From assembly GCA_949293815.1 (NCBI GenBank), contig CASFEZ010000029.1, positions 1 through 39,427 on the forward strand: DNA of 39,427 nt, read 5' to 3'. Below are positions 31,855 to 39,427 of the stretch, piece after piece. A program made the translations under genes and the position numbers. Under the pieces are notes generated by a model. The model ran no database searches. It saw only the letters and a program-made list of their open reading frames with translations, and was not told where the DNA came from. Within the stretch, counting starts at the first letter, position 1. The number at the start of each line of letters is the position of its first letter. The stretch is from an uncultured Eubacteriales bacterium. Its GTDB lineage: Bacteria > Bacillota > Clostridia > Oscillospirales > Acutalibacteraceae.

Positions 31855-32865
31855 ATGCAGGATTTATTTACCCTTTTGGCGCGCTTGACGGCGCTGCCCA
31901 CCCCATCCGGGCAGGAGGGGAACGCGCTGCCCTTTTTCAAAGAGGTTTTGGAGCCGCTGGGCGCCAGCGTTTCCGGCGACCGGTTCGGTAATATCAAAGC
32001 GGTGTTCGGCAGCGGCGATGTATTTTTGGACGCGCATATCGATAAAATCGGCATGGTTGTCACCCATGTGGCGGAAAACGGCTTTTTGCGCGCCGCGCCG
32101 GTGGGACGCCTGGACGGACGCACCCTGGCGGCTGCGGATTTCACTGTTTTTGGCAAACAGCCGCTGTTTGCCACTGTCAGTGCAACGCCGCCCCATCTGC
32201 TGAGCGCCGAAAAGACCAATACCGTACCCGCGCCGGAGGAGCTGTGGCTTGACACCGGGCTTTCCGAGCAGGAAGCGCGGGAGCAGGTACAGCCCGGTGA
32301 CCGGATTCTGTTCCGCGGACAGACCGAGCGGCTGGGGGACGATACCGTCACTTCTCCTTATTTGGACAACAGCGCCGGCTGCGCGGTGCTTTTGCGCACG
32401 GCACAGCTGCTGCAAGAGCAGAACGCCCTGGACAATCTCACCCTCTGTTTTTCCGCCCAGGAGGAAGCAGGGCTGCGGGGCGCTGCGCCCTCTATCTTCG
32501 GTGAAAAACATACACGGGTATATGTGATTGATGTCAGCTTTGGGGAAGCGCCGGGCATACGGGCGGAAAACTGCGGAAAAATGGGCGGCGGCGCCATGGT
32601 CGGTTTTTCCCCGGTTTTGGATACGGATATTAGCCGTGCGCTCTGCCGGTTGGCGGAAGACGAGAACCTGCCCTGTCAGCGGGAAATCATGGGGGCGCAT
32701 ACCGGCACCAACGCGGATATTTTGTCCAAAACCGCCGGCGGCTTTGCGACCGCCATGCTCTCTGTGCCCATTCGCAATATGCACACCCCGGCGGAAACGG
32801 TACGGCTTTCGGACATCGAAAACACCGCGGCGCTGCTGGCGGCAGCCATTAGAAAGGGCGTGTAA
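31855..32865 (+). CDS. M42 family metallopeptidase, divergent copy
   Basis: 336 residues. M42 enzymes are cobalt/zinc aminopeptidases that form large tetrahedral complexes in the cytoplasm. Metal and catalytic positions remain: LDAHIDKIG (59-67, His61 and Asp63), YLDNSAGC (about 170-177), AQEEAGLRGA (about 200-209), VIDVSFGEAP and NMHTPAET for the C-terminal histidine. Two motif positions differ from the family rule: HIDK instead of HMDE, and LDNSAG instead of LDDRAG or LDNRAG, hinting at altered substrate preference. RBS AAGGAGAATG. The second M42 gene begins 3 bases after its stop. Confidence 0.9.
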   Translation: MQDLFTLLARLTALPTPSGQEGNALPFFKEVLEPLGASVSGDRFGNIKAVFGSGDVFLDAHIDKIGMVVTHVAENGFLRAAPVGRLDGRTLAAADFTVFGKQPLFATVSATPPHLLSAEKTNTVPAPEELWLDTGLSEQEAREQVQPGDRILFRGQTERLGDDTVTSPYLDNSAGCAVLLRTAQLLQEQNALDNLTLCFSAQEEAGLRGAAPSIFGEKHTRVYVIDVSFGEAPGIRAENCGKMGGGAMVGFSPVLDTDISRALCRLAEDENLPCQREIMGAHTGTNADILSKTAGGFATAMLSVPIRNMHTPAETVRLSDIENTAALLAAAIRKGV

Positions 32866-32868
32866 GAA

Positions 32869-33894
32869 ATGGATATGTTAGATACCATTGAGGCGCTGAG
32901 CCTGTTATGCGGCGCATCGGGCAGCGAGCGGGCGGTTCGGGAATGGATTATCGCCCGCCTGCCCGCCGATAAAACAGAATACACTGTGGACGTTATGGGC
33001 AATCTGCTGGTTACCTATCACGGGAACCGGCGCACGGGACAAAAAATCATGCTCGAAGCGCATATGGATGAGGTCGGCGTAATTGTAACATACATAGAAG
33101 AAAACGGGCTGCTGCGCTTTACCCCCCTCGGCGGCATCAGCCCCGCGGTGCTTTGCGGCAAGCGCATGGTCTTTACCAACGGTACAGTGGGCGTGATTGG
33201 CATAAAGCCCATTCATCTTTCCTCGGAAAGCGAAAGAACGCATTTTGCCAAAGCGGAGGATTTATATATCGACATCGGCGCAGCAAGCAAAGCGGAAGCG
33301 GGAAAGCGGGTCGCGCCCGGCGACACGGCTGTGTTTCAGTCGGAATTTATCCGTTTCGGTCATGGAAAAATCAAAGGCAAGGCGCTGGACGACAGGGCAG
33401 GCTGCGCGATGCTTTTGCAGCTGATGCAGCGGGACGATTTACCGGATCTGACCTTTGTATTTACCGTGCAGGAAGAAGTCGGACTGCGGGGCGCAGAAGC
33501 GGCGGCGTTTACCGTCGCGCCGGATTGGGCGCTGGTGGTGGAAACCACCACGGCGGCGGATTTGCCGGAGGTTGCCGGCGAAAAACAGGTTTGCCAATTG
33601 GGCAGCGGTCCCGCTGTTTCGTTCATGGACAGGGCAACCGTATATGACCCCGCCCTTTACCGCATGGCGATGGAGCTGGCACAAAAGCATCAAATTCCCG
33701 CCCAGACAAAAACCATGGTGGCGGGCGGCAACGACAGCGGCGCGGTGCATAAGAGCCGGGGCGGCGTGAAAACATTGGCGGTGAGCTTGCCCTGCCGGTA
33801 CCTGCACTCCCCCGCCTGTGTGCTGGACACGACGGATATTGACGCGGGGCTGGCGCTGCTTGAAAAACTGATCGGGGCGCTTGCCGATGCTTGA
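32869..33894 (+). CDS. M42 family aminopeptidase
   Basis: 341 residues. All canonical motifs: LEAHMDEVG (62-70), ALDDRAGC (about 176), VQEEVGLRGA (about 203), VVETTTAADLPE for the next metal carboxylate, AGGNDSGAVHKSRGG and YLHSPACV for the last histidine. The paralogue lies directly upstream; the two may form mixed complexes. The ATG at 32869 follows AAAGGGCG at some distance and a second Met two codons on is also possible. The GNAT ATG overlaps its last codons. Confidence 0.92.
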   Translation: MDMLDTIEALSLLCGASGSERAVREWIIARLPADKTEYTVDVMGNLLVTYHGNRRTGQKIMLEAHMDEVGVIVTYIEENGLLRFTPLGGISPAVLCGKRMVFTNGTVGVIGIKPIHLSSESERTHFAKAEDLYIDIGAASKAEAGKRVAPGDTAVFQSEFIRFGHGKIKGKALDDRAGCAMLLQLMQRDDLPDLTFVFTVQEEVGLRGAEAAAFTVAPDWALVVETTTAADLPEVAGEKQVCQLGSGPAVSFMDRATVYDPALYRMAMELAQKHQIPAQTKTMVAGGNDSGAVHKSRGGVKTLAVSLPCRYLHSPACVLDTTDIDAGLALLEKLIGALADA

Positions 33895-34636
33895 AGCCAT
33901 CAACAGCGGCAACCGGCAGGCATTTGCCCGACTTTGCGCATCGGATAATTTTGGCACACGCATTTTATCCGCTTACAATTATGAGCAGAACGACCCGGCG
34001 TCCGTTTTTCTTCTGGCGCGGAATACCGGCGGCGAGCCGGTAGGGGCGCTTTACCTGCGGGGCTTTTCGGCAACGATTTGCGGCCGCGCCACCGAGGAGA
34101 TGAGGGACTGCCTGACCTTTTTGGGCTGTCAAACCGTATTCTGCCGGGAAAGAGCCTTTCCGATAGAGAAACTGTCCCTGCAAAAAACCGGTTTTGTCGC
34201 CCGTTTGACCGACACGCCGCCCAAACCGCAGCAGCCAATACAGTTCATTGACGCAGAGAGCCTGCGCGGCATTTATCCCTGCCTCAAATGGGATTTACCC
34301 GAGGGCGACCGGTCCCCTTTGGGCAGCTGGTATGTGCAGCTGTCCCATCGGCTGCGGCACGATACCTGCCATATCGCCGCCGCCTGCCAAAACGGGCAGG
34401 CGGTATCGCTGGCGCTGACAGCGGCGGAAACGGAGAAAAACGCGGTGATCGGCTGTGTACGCACCCTGCCGGACTTCCGGCATCGGGGCTATGGGTCGGC
34501 GGTCTGCGCCGCCCTTTGTCAAGTCCTGTCGTCTTTGGGCAAACAGGTCTTTCTTTGTGCGGAAGACCCGCTGTTTTCCTTTTATCAACCCCTTGGGTTT
34601 ACCAAAATCTATACCTGGTGGAGCGGTAACATATGA
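33887..34636 (+). CDS. GNAT-family N-acetyltransferase with unusual N-terminal half
   Basis: 249 residues. The C-terminal part (about 150-245) has the acetyl-CoA signature: VIGCVRTLPDFRHRGYGSAVCAALC (split across about 190-214, the RxxGxG loop being RHRGYG) and FYQPLGFTKIYTWW. The N-terminal 120 residues look like a second, degenerate GNAT half with no loop motif. The ATG at 33887 overlaps the M42 stop at 33892-33894, and its own stop overlaps the next ATG (ATGA), so translation is coupled on both sides. Substrate unknown; the operon suggests amino acids or peptides. Confidence 0.85.
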   Translation: MLEAINSGNRQAFARLCASDNFGTRILSAYNYEQNDPASVFLLARNTGGEPVGALYLRGFSATICGRATEEMRDCLTFLGCQTVFCRERAFPIEKLSLQKTGFVARLTDTPPKPQQPIQFIDAESLRGIYPCLKWDLPEGDRSPLGSWYVQLSHRLRHDTCHIAAACQNGQAVSLALTAAETEKNAVIGCVRTLPDFRHRGYGSAVCAALCQVLSSLGKQVFLCAEDPLFSFYQPLGFTKIYTWWSGNI

Positions 34637-35907
34637 GTCATTTTTTATCCTTTTCAGAGCAAGTACAAAGCCTTTCCGAACAGGCGATGACGCGGGCGAA
34701 ACGCCATTTTGACGAAATCGAACGGATAACCGAATACAACCAGCAAAAGGTGCTTTCGGCCTTTATTGAAAATCGGGTCAGCGAAGCCTGTTTCGGCGCT
34801 TCCACCGGCTACGGCTACGGCGACCGGGGACGGGAAACGCTGGATCGGGTGGTGGCGGACGCCTTCGGCGCAGAGGACGCGCTGATTCGCCACAGCTTTT
34901 CCTGCGGCACCCATACGTTGGGCACGGCGCTGTTCGGCGTCCTGCGACCGGGGGACACGATGCTCTGCGTCACCGGCCGCCCCTACGACACCATTTGCCC
35001 GGTGATCGGCATTGCGGGCGAGCAGGGGCAAGGGAGCCTTGCGGACTTCGGCATATCGTACCGGCAGATAGACCTGACGGCGGACGGAAAAATCGACATC
35101 CCCGCCGTCAAAGATGCCCTGCGCGCCGATTCGTCCATTAAAATGGTCTATATCCAGCGCTCGCGGGGCTACAGCCTGCGTCCGAGCCTTTCGGTACAGG
35201 AGATTGGCGAGGTGGCTGAAGCGGTCAAAAGCGTTCGAGACGCAGTGGTCATGGTGGACAACTGCTACGGTGAGTTTGTGGAAACCGAAGAGCCGGTCAG
35301 CGTGGGCGTGGATTTGATGGCGGGCTCCCTGATTAAAAATCCCGGCGGCGGTCTTGCCCGCTGCGGCGGCTATATTGCCGGGAAAAAAGAGTGGATTGAA
35401 CAGTGCGCCTACCGCATGACGGTGCCCGGGCTGGGGCGGGAGGTCGGCGCTACCCTTGGCAATAACCGGGATCTGTTCATGGGTTTTTTCAACGCCCCCC
35501 ATGTCACCGGCGAAGCGCTGAAAACCGCCGTCTTTGCCGCCGCCCTGTTTGATGCAATGGGCTTTGACCCGACCCCGACGCCAGAGGAAACGCGGCGGGA
35601 TATCATTCAGGCAATCCACCTGGGAGGCGAAGAGAATCTGATCGCCTTTTGCCGGGGCATTCAAAAAGGCTCGCCGGTGGACGCTTTTGTCACGCCCGAG
35701 CCCTGGGATATGCCCGGCTACCCCTGTAAGGTCATTATGGCGGCAGGCGCGTTCATTATGGGCTCGTCCATCGAGCTGTCCGCCGACGCCCCCCTGCGCG
35801 AACCCTACGCGGTCTGGCTGCAAGGCGGCTTAAACTTCCACAGCGCCAAGGCAGGCATTCTCTACGCGGCGGAAGAAGTATTGAAAGTCAGCAAAGACAA
35901 GAGCTGA
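34633..35907 (+). CDS. Methionine gamma-lyase-like PLP enzyme (Pfam Met_gamma_lyase, YnbB family)
   Basis: 424 residues. Family historically called aluminium resistance protein; fold type I PLP enzyme close to cystathionine/methionine lyases. Key segments: GYGYGDRGRETLDRV (about 57-71), RHSFSCGTHTLGTALFG (about 86-102), YIQRSRGYSLRPSL, VMVDNCYGEFVE (Asp that contacts the PLP ring, about 210) and SLIKNPGGGLARCGGYIAG (about 232-250, Lys forming the Schiff base). Its physiological substrate is not established in the family. Last gene of the operon; a 13-codon scrap of a second copy lies at 36516. Confidence 0.92.
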   Translation: MSHFLSFSEQVQSLSEQAMTRAKRHFDEIERITEYNQQKVLSAFIENRVSEACFGASTGYGYGDRGRETLDRVVADAFGAEDALIRHSFSCGTHTLGTALFGVLRPGDTMLCVTGRPYDTICPVIGIAGEQGQGSLADFGISYRQIDLTADGKIDIPAVKDALRADSSIKMVYIQRSRGYSLRPSLSVQEIGEVAEAVKSVRDAVVMVDNCYGEFVETEEPVSVGVDLMAGSLIKNPGGGLARCGGYIAGKKEWIEQCAYRMTVPGLGREVGATLGNNRDLFMGFFNAPHVTGEALKTAVFAAALFDAMGFDPTPTPEETRRDIIQAIHLGGEENLIAFCRGIQKGSPVDAFVTPEPWDMPGYPCKVIMAAGAFIMGSSIELSADAPLREPYAVWLQGGLNFHSAKAGILYAAEEVLKVSKDKS

Positions 35908-35963
35908 TTATGCAATGCAATCCTGTTTTTACGCACGGAAAGCATCAAAAATGGCATGACCTT

Positions 35964-35985
35964 GCGCCGTTTGGCGCTTTCCTTT
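35964..35985 (+). terminator. Weak hairpin terminator after the gamma-lyase operon
   Basis: GCGCC-GTTT-GGCGC (35964-35977) followed by TTTCCTTTC. Short stem, moderate tail. Confidence 0.45.
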
Positions 35986-36021
35986 CGTCTATCGCCAGTG
36001 TAAATTTTAACTGCATTTTAG

Positions 36022-36049
36022 TTGACAATACAAAACAGCATGATATAAT
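36022..36049 (+). promoter_or_regulatory. Promoter of the DUF1648 gene
   Basis: TTGACA (36022-36027), 16-base spacer, TATAAT (36044-36049). Confidence 0.82.
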
Positions 36050-36118
36050 GAAAAAAAGATGTATAAACTCGGACCCGGCTATTTCAGCCCTTGAAAGATG
36101 GAAAAGGAGAGGATACCT

Positions 36119-36484
36119 ATGTTGGGACGCCGCCGGTTCAACCGTTCCCCATATGTCATGCCGGTTTTATGCACGGCGCTGAATGTTATTGCCATGCTCT
36201 TGTTTTGCGGCATCTTTTTCTACACTCTGCAAACGCTGCCCGATACCGTACCGCTGCATTATTCAACCGGCGTCGGTTTCGACCGGTGGGGGGACAAAAC
36301 GGAGCTGTATCATTTGGGAATCATTCCGCTGGTTACGACAGTTGTTGACACCCTGCTGTCCATCTTCTGGATACGAAAAGATTTGAACTGGGTTGCATAT
36401 TTCATAAACGGCATTACACTCTTTGTTACCCTGACCATGGCACTTGTCGCTGCCCTGATGGTAAGCGGTGCCGGCAGCGCATAA
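36119..36484 (+). CDS. DUF1648-type small membrane protein
   Basis: 121 residues. Helices at about 16-38, 66-86 and 90-116. Between the first two lies the DUF1648 signature LPDTVPLHYSTGVGFDRWGDK (split at about 40-60; compare the PxxIPxHFxxxGxPDxWGxK pattern of SdpI-like proteins). The domain occurs in SdpI-type immunity/signalling proteins and in orphan membrane proteins; function is not known here. The ATG at 36119 sits 6 bases after GGAGAGG; a 7-codon longer frame overlaps that site and is less likely. Confidence 0.82.
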   Translation: MLGRRRFNRSPYVMPVLCTALNVIAMLLFCGIFFYTLQTLPDTVPLHYSTGVGFDRWGDKTELYHLGIIPLVTTVVDTLLSIFWIRKDLNWVAYFINGITLFVTLTMALVAALMVSGAGSA

Positions 36485-36515
36485 TCTGCTTTCCGCTTTT
36501 CTTTTCAGGAACCGC

Positions 36516-36566
36516 ACCGGTCTCCTCTACGCGGCGGAAGAAGTGCTGAAGAACCAAAGCCAATGA
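36516..36566 (+). pseudogene. 3' scrap of a second gamma-lyase-like gene
   Basis: Encodes TGLLYAAEEVLKNQSQ followed by TGA, matching the C-terminus AGILYAAEEVLKVSKDKS of the gene ending at 35907. The 20 bases CTCTACGCGGCGGAAGAAGT are identical at 35860-35879 and 36525-36544. Upstream of the scrap the frame does not match the gene. Likely a duplication or replacement scar flanking the DUF1648 gene. Confidence 0.65.
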
Positions 36567-36594
36567 ACCATACTCACAGAAACCCTGCAATAAA

Positions 36595-36628
36595 ACCGCC
36601 CGGCAGAAACAATATCTGCCGGGCAGTT
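36595..36628. terminator. Bidirectional intrinsic terminator
   Basis: GCCCGGCAGA (36598-36607) pairs exactly with TCTGCCGGGC (36615-36624), loop of 7; minus-strand tail CGGTTTTATT. Confidence 0.7.
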
Positions 36629-36644
36629 TGCGCTGTAAATCAAA

Positions 36645-36682
36645 CAAAAACCTGCTGCCGCATACGCTTCGGCAGCAGGAAA
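36645..36682. terminator. Intrinsic terminator after the 219-residue membrane protein
   Basis: CCTGCTGCCG (36651-36660) pairs with CGGCAGCAGG (36670-36679); minus-strand tail TTTTTGTTTG, plus-strand tail AAAATTTATTTTTT. Confidence 0.82.
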
Positions 36683-36684
36683 AT

Positions 36685-37344
36685 TTATTTTTTATCCCAT
36701 TCGACCAAAGTGAATACAACCGACCAAACAATTACACCCACAAAGAGCAGCAGCATAAACAGATACGCGCTGCTTAAGCTCAGCAGGCGAATTTCCACCA
36801 GCTCACCGCTGCCGAACAGCGACATCAGCGATTCGCCCAAAGACGCCAGCCCGCCGGATAACTGATTGAGCAGATCCTCGCCCAAAAGGTCGGTAATGGA
36901 GATGCTGCCGTTCACCAACGGCTTGGCAATGTTGTTAAAGGACATATTCATGCCGAACGAGCACGCCGCGCCGATGGCGGAAAGCACCATGGCGCCGCGC
37001 TTGTTTTTGGAAAACAGGCCAAAGAAAATGACCAGCACCGCGCATACAATCGCCACGGCAAACAGCACCAAAAACACAATACCCGGCACCCGCACCGCTT
37101 CTACCACCGTTTCCGGCAGAGAATCCGCCGATAGATTCAGGGAAGAAAGCGTATCCCGATTGGCGATATACAGGTCGTACAAATCCTTCAGGCTGTAGGA
37201 ATCATCCAGCAGCACCGAGGGTGTCGAGCTGAAGAACGATGCGATGTCGGAAACAACAATGATTTTGACAAAGGGAGCAAAAATAAGCACGGGAAAAATG
37301 GCAAGTGCCAAAAGCACCGTTCCTATTTTATAAAATGCTTTCAT
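36685..37344 (-). CDS. Membrane protein with four helices, unknown function
   Basis: 219 residues. A signal-anchor-like N-terminus (about 5-30, KIGTVLLALAIFPVLIFAPFVKIIVV), two central helices (about 85-112 and 118-136), a soluble Leu/Ser/Gly-rich stretch, and a last helix at about 190-213 (AYLFMLLLFVGVIVWSVVF). The segment between helix 1 and 2 probably faces outside. No motif recognised. The ATG at 37344 follows GAAAGGATG; no clear promoter of its own, so it may depend on read-through from the aminotransferase gene. Confidence 0.72.
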   Translation of the reverse strand: MKAFYKIGTVLLALAIFPVLIFAPFVKIIVVSDIASFFSSTPSVLLDDSYSLKDLYDLYIANRDTLSSLNLSADSLPETVVEAVRVPGIVFLVLFAVAIVCAVLVIFFGLFSKNKRGAMVLSAIGAACSFGMNMSFNNIAKPLVNGSISITDLLGEDLLNQLSGGLASLGESLMSLFGSGELVEIRLLSLSSAYLFMLLLFVGVIVWSVVFTLVEWDKK

Positions 37345-37389
37345 CTGTCGGAATCATCCTTTCGGTATGCGTAACACAGTCATTCACAG

Positions 37390-37440
37390 AAAAAGGGGGA
37401 CACCACCGCAGCAAAGCTTCTGCGGCGGTTCCTCCCCTTT
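37390..37440 (-). terminator. Intrinsic terminator after the aminotransferase
   Basis: Minus strand: GGGGA and CCGCCGCAG pair with CTGCGGTGG and TCCCC around the loop AAGCTTTG, followed by CTTTTTCTG. Confidence 0.78.
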
Positions 37441-37459
37441 CATCAAACAGCACGTAAAC

Positions 37460-38935
37460 TTAAGCTTTGATAGCAACCTTCTCAAAGACGCGATCGAACC
37501 GGTTCAGCGCCTCATCAATCAGCTCCGGCGTATAGGCCGCGCTGGTGTACAGGCGGCTGCCCGCCAGCGTAACCAGACCTTCCGCCATGTAAGCGGCGCC
37601 CATATGCTCCATCTCTTTCTTTCTCTCGCTGGTCGCGTTGAGAACGCCGGGAATCTGCCACGGTTTGCTCCAATTGATGGAGAAATGCATGGTGCCTACG
37701 GTTTCCAAATGGCAGATGGACCCCTGGTTAAACGCCACGAAAGGCAGGGAATATTTATCAATCAGCTTCTGCAAACCGGCGGTCAGGCGATCACCCATCT
37801 GACCGGCAACCTGGCAGGCGTTATTCTTTTCAATTTCTTCCATGGTATAGTAACCGGCAACGCAGGAGATGGGCGTGGCAGCCAGCGTGCCGCCCATAAA
37901 CGCCTTGTGGACTTTGGTATCGCCGTCCAGACCAGCGCCGAGATATTTCATATATTCTCTCTTGCCGCCGATACCGCCCGCGCCCGGGTAGCCGCCGGCA
38001 ACCACTTTACCGAAGATGGTCAGGTCAGGCGATACGCCGAAGTAGCCCTGGGCGCCCGCCATACCGATACGGAAACCGGTAACAACCTCATCAAAAATCA
38101 GCAGCGCACCGTATTTGCGGCAAAGACGCTCTACGCCCTTATTGAAGTCCTTATCCAAAGGACGGGTGCCGCTTTCGGGACCTACCGGCTCAATAAAGAC
38201 CGCAGCGGTGCCGCCTCTGAGCTGGTTCATGCGCAGCTTTCTTTCCAAATCGTCCAAATCGTTGGGGAAGAATTCCTGGGTGTGCTTGAAGATATAAAGC
38301 GGAACGCCATGCGCCTGGGTGAATTTGGAACCGGGGATACGGATACCGTAGCCGAGCTGATCGCTCCAGCCGTGGTAAGCGCCGCCCATTTTCAAAATAT
38401 TCTTATTTTTGGTAGCCAGTCTTGCCACACGGATTGCCGCCATGCACGCCTCGGTGCCCGAGCCGAGCATACGGAACATATCGACAGAAGGCACATTGTC
38501 GATAATCTTTTTGGCAAGCTTGTATTCATACTCGTGGAACAGACCGGTGGAAGGACCGCAGTCATTCAACAGCTCAATAACCTTTTCGCGCACGGCGGGC
38601 GGGTTGGAGCCCAGAACGGTGGGACCGCCGGCCTGCAAAAAGTCGAAATACTCGTTGCCGTCAATATCATACAGCTTCATGCCGCTGGCTTTGGTGAAAA
38701 CCAGAGGGAAGGGATAGTTAAACGCAAGGTTGTGCTGTACGCCGCCGGGAATTGCTTTTTTTGCTTCATCAATCATTTCCTTGGACTTTTTGCATTTTTT
38801 ACCGTAATATTCGGTTTCATATTCCTGCAAAGCGTCAGGACGAATGGTATAAATCGGCTGTTTAATCAGATTATCCAGCTTTCTGGTGACTTCCGCAGCG
38901 TCATGATACTGCGAAATCGCAAATCTCGTGTCCAT
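37460..38935 (-). CDS. Class III PLP aminotransferase (glutamate-1-semialdehyde aminomutase-like)
   Basis: 491 residues. Fold type I class III aminotransferase: GSGTEACMAAIRVAR (about 162-176, phosphate-binding), AYHGWSD (about 188, stacking Tyr), LLIFDEVVTGFRIG (about 285-298, Asp contacting PLP nitrogen) and DLTIFGKVVAGGYPGAGGIGG (split, Schiff-base Lys at about 314). The segment resembles HemL (GSA-AM), but there is a 70-residue N-terminal extension and no haem gene nearby, so the substrate is open. An ATG at 38944 touches the AAAGGA site; the ATG at 38935 has 9-base spacing and is preferred. Confidence 0.88.
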   Translation of the reverse strand: MDTRFAISQYHDAAEVTRKLDNLIKQPIYTIRPDALQEYETEYYGKKCKKSKEMIDEAKKAIPGGVQHNLAFNYPFPLVFTKASGMKLYDIDGNEYFDFLQAGGPTVLGSNPPAVREKVIELLNDCGPSTGLFHEYEYKLAKKIIDNVPSVDMFRMLGSGTEACMAAIRVARLATKNKNILKMGGAYHGWSDQLGYGIRIPGSKFTQAHGVPLYIFKHTQEFFPNDLDDLERKLRMNQLRGGTAAVFIEPVGPESGTRPLDKDFNKGVERLCRKYGALLIFDEVVTGFRIGMAGAQGYFGVSPDLTIFGKVVAGGYPGAGGIGGKREYMKYLGAGLDGDTKVHKAFMGGTLAATPISCVAGYYTMEEIEKNNACQVAGQMGDRLTAGLQKLIDKYSLPFVAFNQGSICHLETVGTMHFSINWSKPWQIPGVLNATSERKKEMEHMGAAYMAEGLVTLAGSRLYTSAAYTPELIDEALNRFDRVFEKVAIKA

Positions 38936-38996
38936 TTTTGTCATTCCTTTCTCATTTAAGCAAAAAACGCGCAGTTATCCAATTGCACTCTGTAAT

Positions 38997-39025
38997 ATCT
39001 TACCACAAGTTTTGCCTGCCGTCAA
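38997..39025 (-). promoter_or_regulatory. Promoter of the class III aminotransferase gene
   Basis: Minus strand TTGACG (39020-39025), 17-base spacer, TAAGAT (38997-39002). Confidence 0.75.
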
Positions 39026-39249
39026 TATTCTGCGACAAAATCGGACGATGCGGCGAGTAACATACAGAAATAAGATAAAAGCGCATATTTTGTTTGGGAT
39101 TTGCAGTCACCCCAAGGCGACCGGGTGGAGGGTGGACGGCATAGCACCGCTGGGCGGCGCAGGGGGGCAGGCTTGTGGCTTGGCAGCCCTGTGGGCTGGA
39201 TGATAGATTGGCTGCATGTTTTCCGGATTTACAAAATAAAAAGCACTCC
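39026..39249. other. Gene-free stretch before the right-edge repeat
   Basis: No ORF with a ribosome site. The part 39110-39200 is unusually G-rich on the plus strand (GGGTGGAGGGTGGACGG, GCAGGGGGGCAGG), unlike the neighbouring genes, and may belong to another dispersed repeat. Confidence 0.4.
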
Positions 39250-39427
39250 GTAGGGGCGGGTCTTGTGCCCGCCCGGGGAAGGGGCAGAGAATTACGTTAC
39301 CCCGCCCCCCAGGAAGACGCACAAATGGATTGACATCGGAACGGTCAAATCGGATATGGAATACCACCCGGTAAAAACGGGTTTCTGCCACGCCAGACCC
39401 TCGCCGGTGTGGGGCGTTCCCATCCAC
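39250..39427. mobile_element. Second MITE-like element, cut by the window edge
   Basis: Begins with the same terminal repeat as 24072 (GTAGGGGCGGGTCTTGTG then CCCGCCCGGGG) and stays similar through AAGGGGCAGAG and AGGAAGACGCACAAATG (ending at about 39327); the interior then diverges. The right end is not in the window. Confidence 0.65.

Noticed and set aside
31855-32865. First M42 gene as a decayed paralogue
   Set aside because: Two motif residues differ, but all metal-binding and catalytic carboxylate positions are present and the frame is intact.
34654-35823. A 389-codon open frame on the minus strand opposite the gamma-lyase-like gene
   Set aside because: Shadow of a recognisable PLP enzyme; His/Arg/Gly-rich composition and no start signals.
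37367-38959. A long open frame on the plus strand across the aminotransferase gene
   Set aside because: It is antisense to a clear class III aminotransferase, has no RBS and shows no domain; GC-rich codon use leaves the opposite strand open.
1-39427. tRNA or rRNA genes, including a tRNA-Trp between rpmG and secE
   Set aside because: No TTCGAAT-type T-arm with matching acceptor stem was found; rpmG and secE are only 19 bases apart.

Overview
The window looks like part of the chromosome of an endospore-forming, anaerobic Clostridia-type Firmicute, most likely a gut Oscillospirales/Ruminococcaceae relative. The evidence is a dipicolinate synthase pair (dpaAB), strong AGGAGG ribosome sites, consensus TTGACA/TATAAT promoters, the low-molecular-weight-Firmicute order rpmG-secE-nusG-rplKAJL, a clostridial 4-hydroxybutyrate dehydrogenase, and moderately high GC for the group. 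No phage, plasmid, CRISPR, rRNA or tRNA gene was seen.

Layout. 1-800: the C-terminal end of a surface-type protein and a small membrane protein. 799-7758: one giant cyclic beta-1,2-glucan synthase-like gene (minus). 7880-8340: a 53-residue small protein followed by a structured repeat. 8370-12290: the ribosomal protein/NusG/SecE operon (minus), with a recognisable L10 leader and two strong promoters; it ends at a strong terminator after rplL and rpoB does not follow. 12391-13841: dpaAB (plus). 13931-16735: an ECF sigma factor translationally coupled to a membrane-anchored beta-propeller protein, a probable sigma/anti-sigma sensor pair. 16770-18925: class II aldolase, PHP phosphoesterase, and an apparently gene-less transcription unit (candidate small RNA). 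19026-22272: mnmA, a cytosolic GH18 protein and an LRR lipoprotein. 22407-24049: a GPH-family sugar symporter. 24072-27177: an accessory-looking stretch with a MITE-like element, a GNAT acetyltransferase behind a leader-peptide/terminator attenuator, a small membrane protein, 4-hydroxybutyrate dehydrogenase, and a second copy of the structured repeat. 27175-30963: membrane/secreted proteins of unknown function, including a 29-residue peptide gene. 31190-35907: a tightly packed operon of YfbR-like 5'-nucleotidase, two M42 peptidases, a GNAT and a methionine gamma-lyase-like PLP enzyme. 36022-39025: a DUF1648 protein, a 3' scrap of a second gamma-lyase-like gene, a membrane protein and a class III aminotransferase. 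The right edge enters a second copy of the MITE-like element.

The most interesting signals are non-coding: (1) a roughly 215-nt repeat present twice (8125-8340 and 26965-27177), each time just after the stop of a plus-strand gene facing a minus-strand gene, with conserved hairpins whose stems differ in sequence but keep pairing; (2) a complete promoter / 35-codon leader ORF / terminator / RBS arrangement upstream of a GNAT acetyltransferase, resembling ribosome-mediated attenuation of resistance genes; (3) a promoter and an intrinsic terminator delimiting about 135 nt of hairpin-rich RNA between mnmA and the PHP gene. All calls are from reading the sequence and family knowledge; no searches or folding programs were run.
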